DNA of 7,294 bases, taken from assembly GCA_913056425.1 (NCBI GenBank), contig CAJXLR010000077.1, positions 1 through 7,294 on the forward strand, read 5' to 3'. Under the pieces are notes generated by a model that made no database searches, had not been told where the DNA came from, and worked only from the letters and a program-made list of their open reading frames with translations. This DNA comes from an uncultured Bacteroidota bacterium. GTDB taxonomy: Bacteria; Bacteroidota; Bacteroidia; NS11-12g; UBA9320. The stretch's first letter is position 1, and the number at the start of each line of letters is the position of its first letter. Both the position numbers and the translations under genes were made by a program. Shown here in pieces: positions 1-5,100 of this stretch.

Positions 1-339
1 GTTAGCACTTTTATAGTACATAAGACCCTGAAGAGCTTTTTGCTGAAAACTGTATTATTTCAATGAATTGGTATACATTCTGTTTTTGTTGTATAATTTG
101 TTATTAACCATATGTTGTATTGAGCTACAAACTCTTTGCATTATTCTGCTCTCTTGATTAGTTTCTCCAAACATTTGTTAATGTGATATCTTCTTTATTG
201 CTGTAATACTGACTTATGATGGAGAAAAGAAATAAAAAATCACGTAGTTTGTCTATGGTCAAAATCTTTTTCAATTTTAATAGCGAATGAATCCTTTTTT
301 CCTTGAATTGTGGACGACCGGGTTTTTAATAGAAACATT
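1..339. other. AT-rich stretch without a supportable gene
   Basis: This stretch is visibly richer in A and T than the genes to its right and has frequent stops in all frames. The plus strand is open from the left edge only to a TGA at 64-66 (21 codons), which could be the tail of a gene outside the window but matches nothing I recognise. On the minus strand an ATG at 21-19 runs off the left edge after seven codons, too short to judge. I see no tRNA, convincing terminator, transposase or terminal inverted repeat. It begins exactly where the truncated permease reading frame ends, so it may be foreign or rearranged DNA that replaced the 3' half of that gene. Confidence 0.5.
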
Positions 340-1008
340 TCATATACATATAAAAGCATTTATATAACTTCCAGAGATATAAGTAGCAAAGATTTTCGAA
401 ACTGCTTCATTTAAAACCATTACACCGGATGGGATTACATACTCCATATTTAAGGATGCTTCCGGATTCAACTGGTTGTATTCTACCCCTTTCTTGGGAA
501 CAAACAATGTTGCTGCAGTTTCCGACCCTCTCAGAGATATGTTGAGGCTAGATGAAATCGCACTTCCGAAAACAGCATAGTGTTTGCCGTGCCCTTCCAG
601 CTGGAATGAACCATACACAACAAACGTATCGATATTGGTGACGGTGCTGAAGGCATTGTCTACCCCTTTAATACGAGCAATTTCTTGCGCATCACCATAA
701 CGCACTACTGCGTTATCTTCCAGCACTTTGCTTATCGCCTCAATACCCTCAACTCGTTGCAGAACCGATATTAGGCTATCCGGTGTAAATGTCTTTCCGT
801 ACTTCGGGGTTATCTTGATGTCCGGATCAAAAGCATCATTCATACCCTTTACCAAACCTTCAAGTCCATTTAGGAAACTCAAAATGATTATCATTACCGC
901 GCTTCCTACCATAAATATCACCACCGATATTCCGGAAATGATGTTAATGGCATTTGTGTTCTTCTTGGAGAAGAGGTAGCGACCAGCAATAAATCGAGCT
1001 AGTTTCAT
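340..1008 (-). CDS. LolC/LolE-type ABC transporter permease, 3'-truncated
   Basis: Inner-membrane permease subunit of the lipoprotein-releasing (LolC/E, MacB/FtsX-like) family, which with an ATPase moves substrates such as lipoproteins out of the inner membrane. The start (MKLARFIAGRYLFSKK) and the following hydrophobic segment at about residues 22-46 (INIISGISVV...IIILSFLNGLE) match the family N-terminus: basic segment, first membrane helix, then LS-x-NG-x-E. Residues 50-205 look like the periplasmic domain, including DIKITPKYGK and VIPSGVMVLNEAV. The family is usually about 400 residues with three further C-terminal helices; this protein stops at 222, so helices 2-4 and the FtsX-like domain are missing. 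After about residue 203 the tail (SGSYINAFICI) no longer resembles the family, and no other frame continues it. The ATG lies one base after the rbfA stop, so the two are co-transcribed. Probably non-functional as a transporter. Family assignment is firm; substrate is not known. Confidence 0.8.
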   Translation of the reverse strand: MKLARFIAGRYLFSKKNTNAINIISGISVVIFMVGSAVMIIILSFLNGLEGLVKGMNDAFDPDIKITPKYGKTFTPDSLISVLQRVEGIEAISKVLEDNAVVRYGDAQEIARIKGVDNAFSTVTNIDTFVVYGSFQLEGHGKHYAVFGSAISSSLNISLRGSETAATLFVPKKGVEYNQLNPEASLNMEYVIPSGVMVLNEAVSKIFATYISGSYINAFICI

Positions 1009-1009
1009 T

Positions 1010-1369
1010 TTAGTTGTCGGAACGCTCGTCCCGCAGTTTGTCGAGCAAGGTGTTTATGCGTTCGGCTTTTTCGATAGTTTTGTCCAGATACAACTGAATT
1101 TCAGGCACTTTTCGTACGTGATCTTTTAGCTTCTGCGCTAAATAGCGTCTAATGGTGGAACTGTGTTCGTCCAAAGTGTTCAAGTCGGCCTCTTTGTCTT
1201 TCGATCCCAAAAAAGAAAGGTACACTTTGGCCAAACCTAAATCGGGTGTAAGCACCACTTCTTGCACAGATATTAAAACGTTACTCCCCAGGAGTTGCTT
1301 TGCCGCGGAATCGACAATCTCTCCCAAATCTCGCTGCAACTGTTTCCCAAGTTTCTCTTGCCTGTTCAT
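1010..1369 (-). CDS. rbfA: 30S ribosome-binding factor A (RbfA)
   Basis: RbfA is a small cytoplasmic KH-fold protein that binds the 30S subunit and helps mature the 5' end of 16S rRNA, notably in the cold. The 119 residues give the usual family length. Visible elements are the N-terminal helix (RQEKLGKQLQRDLGEIV), the strand region ISVQEVVLTPDLGLAKVYLS, and the hallmark C-terminal segment VRKVPEIQLYLDKTIEKAER, matching the family's R-x-x-P-E-L-x-F-x-x-D pattern. The frame is open upstream to a TTG at 1390, but that adds seven residues (LLIRFVL) absent from the family and would overlap the promoter box at 1375-1382. The ATG at 1369 is therefore preferred, giving the typical start MNRQEKL. It is first in a two-gene unit with the truncated permease and diverges from the SPFH remnant. 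It appears intact. Confidence 0.93.
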   Translation of the reverse strand: MNRQEKLGKQLQRDLGEIVDSAAKQLLGSNVLISVQEVVLTPDLGLAKVYLSFLGSKDKEADLNTLDEHSSTIRRYLAQKLKDHVRKVPEIQLYLDKTIEKAERINTLLDKLRDERSDN

Positions 1370-1374
1370 GAGTA

Positions 1375-1404
1375 CAAATCTAATGAGCAATATACAATAC
1401 TCAA
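1375..1404 (-). promoter_or_regulatory. Bacteroidota-type promoter for rbfA
   Basis: Read on the minus strand, TTG (1404-1402) is followed after exactly 19 bases by TAGATTTG (1382-1375), a full match to the Bacteroidota consensus TTG-N17-23-TAnnTTTG. The box ends only five bases before the chosen rbfA ATG at 1369, so transcription would begin at or within a few bases of the start codon, giving a leaderless or nearly leaderless message. The match is seen directly; activity is inferred. Confidence 0.55.
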
Positions 1405-1458
1405 CCGCGAACTTAAATTTCTATTCGTCGGATAAAGCATACGATTTGGTCGGATTCG

Positions 1459-1492
1459 TTTGTAAAAGTCACTACAACATGTGATATATTTG
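1459..1492 (+). promoter_or_regulatory. Bacteroidota-type promoter for the SPFH remnant and small-gene unit
   Basis: TTTG at 1459-1462 is followed after 22 bases by TATATTTG at 1485-1492, a full match to the TAnnTTTG -7 box with a spacer at the long end of the reported 17-23 base range. Predicted transcription would start near 1497-1500, leaving an AT-rich leader of roughly 15 bases before the TTG codon at 1513. It faces away from the rbfA promoter in the same intergenic region. The position supports expression of the downstream three-gene unit even though its first gene is truncated. Confidence 0.5.
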
Positions 1493-1512
1493 TGACATCA
1501 TTTTAATATCAC

Positions 1513-1764
1513 TTGGAAAAGAAACACACCGCTCGGTTGTTAAGCATAACTCCGCCGGTTAGATCCACGAGAATCGCAGCTCGAAAAAAGATTGTAGAAG
1601 GCGCCTTTGGAATGGTGGACGATGCTTTAATCCAACTCAATGAGCAAAACATTGTTGACTTAGACGAAGACAAGAAAGCAGCTATGGTAAGTAACTTGTT
1701 GGTTGTATTGTGTTCTGATAAAGCAGCTAACCCAATTATTAACGCAGGAACATTACACAATTAA
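1513..1764 (+). CDS. SPFH/band-7 protein, C-terminal remnant (5'-truncated)
   Basis: From about residue 21 the 83-residue product (IAARKKIVEGAFGMVDDAL, then DEDKKAAMVSNLLVVLCSD and a C-terminus NPIINAGTLHN) matches, from memory of the family, the extreme C-terminus of Bacteroidota SPFH/band-7/prohibitin-domain proteins of about 270-310 residues. Those have an N-terminal membrane anchor, the SPFH domain, and a tail with QRQQA, AARxKIVEGAV and a final VVLCSD...P-N-G-L. Here the anchor, whole SPFH domain and QRQQA segment are missing. Residues 1-20 do not look like the family, and the frame is closed upstream by a TAA at 1504-1506, so the first possible start is TTG 1513; ATG 1612 is the next real alternative. 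No other frame at 1500-1575 carries the missing part, so this is a deletion or recombination rather than a frameshift. A promoter box lies just upstream, so it may be transcribed. It is best regarded as a pseudogene-like remnant, though a new short protein is possible. Confidence 0.65.
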   Translation: MEKKHTARLLSITPPVRSTRIAARKKIVEGAFGMVDDALIQLNEQNIVDLDEDKKAAMVSNLLVVLCSDKAANPIINAGTLHN

Positions 1765-1766
1765 GC

Positions 1767-1922
1767 ATGGATAAATACATCATCGTTGAGCGGAAAATAT
1801 TTGAGAAGAAGTCGGCCTTTGAAAAAAGGATAAATGACACGTACGGCAAAGGCTACAAAGCAATAAATCTAACCAATGGACCTGAGGGATCGTATTCCGT
1901 CTTAATGGAAAAAGTGAGTTAA
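1767..1922 (+). CDS. Small conserved protein, DUF4177-like (51 aa)
   Basis: A 51-residue reading frame from an ATG two bases after the previous stop to a TAA that directly abuts the next gene's GTG. The product starts MDKYIIVERKIFEKKSAFEK and ends YSVLMEKVS. Its pattern is a short N-terminal strand (YIIVERK), a charged helix (SAFEKRINDTYGKGYKA), and a closing strand with aromatic and Glu (YSVLMEK). This resembles small DUF4177-type proteins (strand, helix with N-x-x-x-x-G-[WY], strand), but the match is by eye only and function is unknown. It has no signal peptide or membrane segment, so it is probably cytoplasmic. Very tight spacing on both sides indicates one transcript and translational coupling with the SPFH remnant and the Arc-like gene. 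Confidence 0.7.
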   Translation: MDKYIIVERKIFEKKSAFEKRINDTYGKGYKAINLTNGPEGSYSVLMEKVS

Positions 1923-2084
1923 GTGGGAAAGAAAAAAGCGTTTGCTTTACGTATGGATGAAGAAATGTTAGCCGCCATTGAAAAATGGGCGGCTGACGAG
2001 TTTAGGAGCACTAATGGCCAAATTGAATTCCTATTGAGTGATGCGCTCAAAAAAGCCCGACGCATGCCAAAGAAAAAGGACTAG
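1923..2084 (+). CDS. Arc-family ribbon-helix-helix DNA-binding protein (53 aa)
   Basis: A 53-residue protein read from a GTG immediately after the preceding TAA with no intervening base, implying coupled translation. The layout is ribbon-helix-helix: basic start GKKK, a strand AFALRMD (about residues 6-12) that in this fold lies in the major groove, helix A (EEMLAAIEKWAADEF, 13-27), the turn RSTNG, helix B (QIEFLLSDALKKAR, 33-46), and a basic tail MPKKKD. Such proteins act as dimers, usually as repressors; the target here is unknown. From memory, Bacteroidota proteins annotated Arc family DNA-binding domain begin GKKKAFALR and occur beside SPFH genes, which supports the GTG over the ATG at 1953, since the latter would delete the DNA-contacting strand. 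It could autoregulate its own unit, but no operator is evident. Confidence 0.82.
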   Translation: MGKKKAFALRMDEEMLAAIEKWAADEFRSTNGQIEFLLSDALKKARRMPKKKD

Positions 2085-2165
2085 ACAAAGTTTTGAAATG
2101 TAATATTTCGGATGGAGGTCCTTAATGGCGCAGCGTTTGGTTATATTTGGTGGTCTATCTCATAC

Positions 2166-5100
2166 ATGACCCGACCAATAATAACTCGAAACCTAAAACT
2201 GCTTGCACTGTGCTTGACTCTTTTGGGGTTAATGTCAACTTACTCCAAAGCAGACCACATCATTGGGTCTGATTTTTCCTATAAGTGTTCGAGCACGAAC
2301 GACTCTATATACGAGATTACATACAACTTCTATCGAGATTGTAATGGTTGTTACGTTCTTGGTCAATCGCCTAAGTGCGGTACTTCAGAAAACTGCGCAT
2401 CTTCGAGTACAGCTCCAACGAGCTTAAGAGTCTCCTGCACAAAGGGAACATCGTTCTCTACAACATTAACCATGAAGAGAACATCTATTTCAGACATCAC
2501 GAAAACCTGTAAATCCGTAAAAAGTCGTTGTGCTCAGCCGTGTAATGGAACTTTCCCATATGGAATAGAAAAGCATGTATTTGAAGGTACGTTAGACTTA
2601 CGCCAGGCGATCAAGCAAGGCTGTTGTAATATTGAAATATCAGCCTTACTCTATGTACGAAACGTAGGAATCACCACTGGTCAGAGTCAGCAGCCATTTT
2701 TCACCTCCTGTGAAATCAATGTTTGCGATGCGGTATGTAACACCTCTCCTACGCTTACAAACGACCCAGTTGCTATTCTGTGCTGCAACCAACCGTATGT
2801 TTTTAACAACGGAGCGGTTGACTTTTCGGATAACGACTCAATATCATACAGCTTCGTTCCTGCATACAGAAGTGCTTCACAACAGTGTACATATTCAGGT
2901 CAGCGAACACCTGCGAATCCAATATCCACATACTTTCCAACCGGTTTGAAATTCCCGCACTCAAATCCGAATGCGAATCCGCCCATTGGCACTTACTTAG
3001 ATCCGCAAACCGGAGACATAATCTTCACACCAACAAAATGTGGAGAGATAGCGGTTGTGGTAATTGAAATGACGGAATGGAGGAAGGACACAACCGGCAA
3101 ATACAAAAAGATTGGAGTAACTCGTCGGGATATGCAATTTATCGTAATGAGTTGTCCCGGGAATAATCCCCCTCGGATTACAAATACAAAGTTTACGCAT
3201 CGAGTCTGTGAGGCAACCCAAATATGCTTCACAATAACCACGGACGACCAAGTAAAGAGGCCTCCACCTCCGGCTACACCTCCACCTCCAGATACGGTAG
3301 AATTGAAGTGGAACAGAGGTATTCCCGGCGCAACCTTTACCATCCTCAACCCTACCGCTAGGTTAAAGCAAGGTAGATTTTGCTGGACTCCACCAGAAGG
3401 AACCTCCAGTACGCTGCCCTACACGTTTACAGCTACAGTTACCGATGATGCTTGTCCCCTATCAGCGAGTGCCACACGAGCGTTTCAAATCTATGTAGAC
3501 CCAAAGGCAGAAGCAGAGCGAGATATCGACACATTTGATTGTGGAAAGTATTCAGTGAACAGCACGCCATTTCCAAACTTTAAGTATCCTGCCAAATACT
3601 TGTGGGAATTAAAGGATACGGCTGGTAATATAATCTTCGACCGAGGAATTGCCGCATTCCAAAGCACTGGTTCATACCTAAGTACGAAACAATCAGACAC
3701 AATCCAGTTCCGACGAGGTGGAACTTATATTATTCAACACACCATCGAGAACAAACCAAAATGTCCTTTTAGCTATTACGACACATTGGTAGTGCCTCCA
3801 TTATTAGAGGTTGACCTCGCTTTCGGACCTGATACATTTATCTGTGCAGGAACCGAGCTCAAACTGGAACCCGAGATTCGCAATTCTCAACCGCCAGTTA
3901 ACTTTTTGTGGGGTACCGGTGACACCACTTCATCCATTACAATTCAGGTCCCTCTGACAACTACGGATACTTCATTCTATGTCGAGATAAAAGACAAATC
4001 CGGTTGCACGGCGTGGGACAGCACACAGGTTTTCCTCAGACCAAATCCTTACCTCCACATAGGCCCAGATAGAAGAATTTGCCCGGGAGACACCATAAAC
4101 ATTCTGACAAACGACAGTCTAGCGTTTTGGAATGACCCACGCGACACCTCCGATAGTTTGATTATGCAGGGAGATACACTCTTTTACGATTGGACTCATA
4201 ATGGTCAAGCTTTGAGCACCGATACCGCGTTATATGGAGTTGACAAAGCAGGTCAATACATTCTACACGTAATCGATAGTCTTGGCTGCAGAGGTATTGA
4301 CACTATTCAGTTGTATATGAACGACACCATAAAAGCTGATGCTGGAATTGATCGCACCCTGTGCGAGTATGATTGGCTTGAATTGGTTGCTAAAGGTTTT
4401 GACACCACTGGCGCAACAAAATATGGCACACTCCAATGGTGGGATATCACAAACCCGCCGGCTCGCGTGGACTATGGCGATAATGATACGGTAGCGTATA
4501 GCACAAGGCAGTCTACAACCTTCGAATTGGAATTAGTTGTAACTGAAGATACCACAACCTGTTCGGATAAAGATACAGCTGTAATTACCGTTAATCCTCT
4601 ACCAACTGTAAATATGCCTTCCGATATGGATGTATGTTTTGATGCAGGGGTAATCAACTTAAGAACCGCTGAAGATCAAAATGCTTCCGGTGGTACATGG
4701 TCGTGTCCGGGAAGACCTAATATGATCGACCAAGGCTACATCTACACAACAGATCAAGCATTCGTTGGAAAAGACAGCACTAAATCGTCTCGTGACACTA
4801 TACACTACGTATACATTGACCCAACCACAGGCTGTGTTAAACACGATTCTTTTGTAATTACAGTTAACCCATTGCCAACCGTCGAGCTACGAACGGGATA
4901 TTTCTGTCAGGACAAAGAGGTTGTTGATGTTGAGGATGATAAGCTCATAAAAGCTCCCGGATTGGCTACGCTCAGTCTTGGTCGCCAAGCGTGGAAATGT
5001 GTGAATTGTGGTTCCTATGACGAATCGAAGTTGATTTACGATGCAAATGGTGGAGCACCCGGTGCATCTCAAGACTTCAAAATTCGTGTTGACGACAATA

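Noticed and set aside
1..66. C-terminal tail of a plus-strand gene (21 open codons from the left edge)
   Set aside because: Too short and without recognisable motif; open frames of this length occur by chance.
728..979. 83-codon plus-strand frame opposite the permease
   Set aside because: Antisense shadow of the permease N-terminal half; no motif and no plausible initiation context.
1370..1390. Longer rbfA start at TTG 1390 (seven extra residues)
   Set aside because: The start codon is TTG, the extra residues do not fit the family, and it overlaps the promoter box; ATG 1369 gives the standard N-terminus.
1152..1484. 110-codon plus-strand frame opposite rbfA
   Set aside because: It is antisense to a confidently identified rbfA and its protein is low-complexity Ser/Cys-rich with no family resemblance.
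1509..1760. 83-codon minus-strand frame opposite the SPFH remnant
   Set aside because: Mirror frame of a recognisable SPFH tail; no recognisable domain.
2993..3349. 118-codon minus-strand frame inside the giant gene
   Set aside because: Gly-rich translation arises from the proline-codon repeat on the other strand; the plus-strand domain series is continuous here.
4581..4883. Repeated segments as a CRISPR or recent tandem duplication
   Set aside because: The copies are similar only at protein level, in frame inside one gene, with synonymous differences and no spacer regularity.
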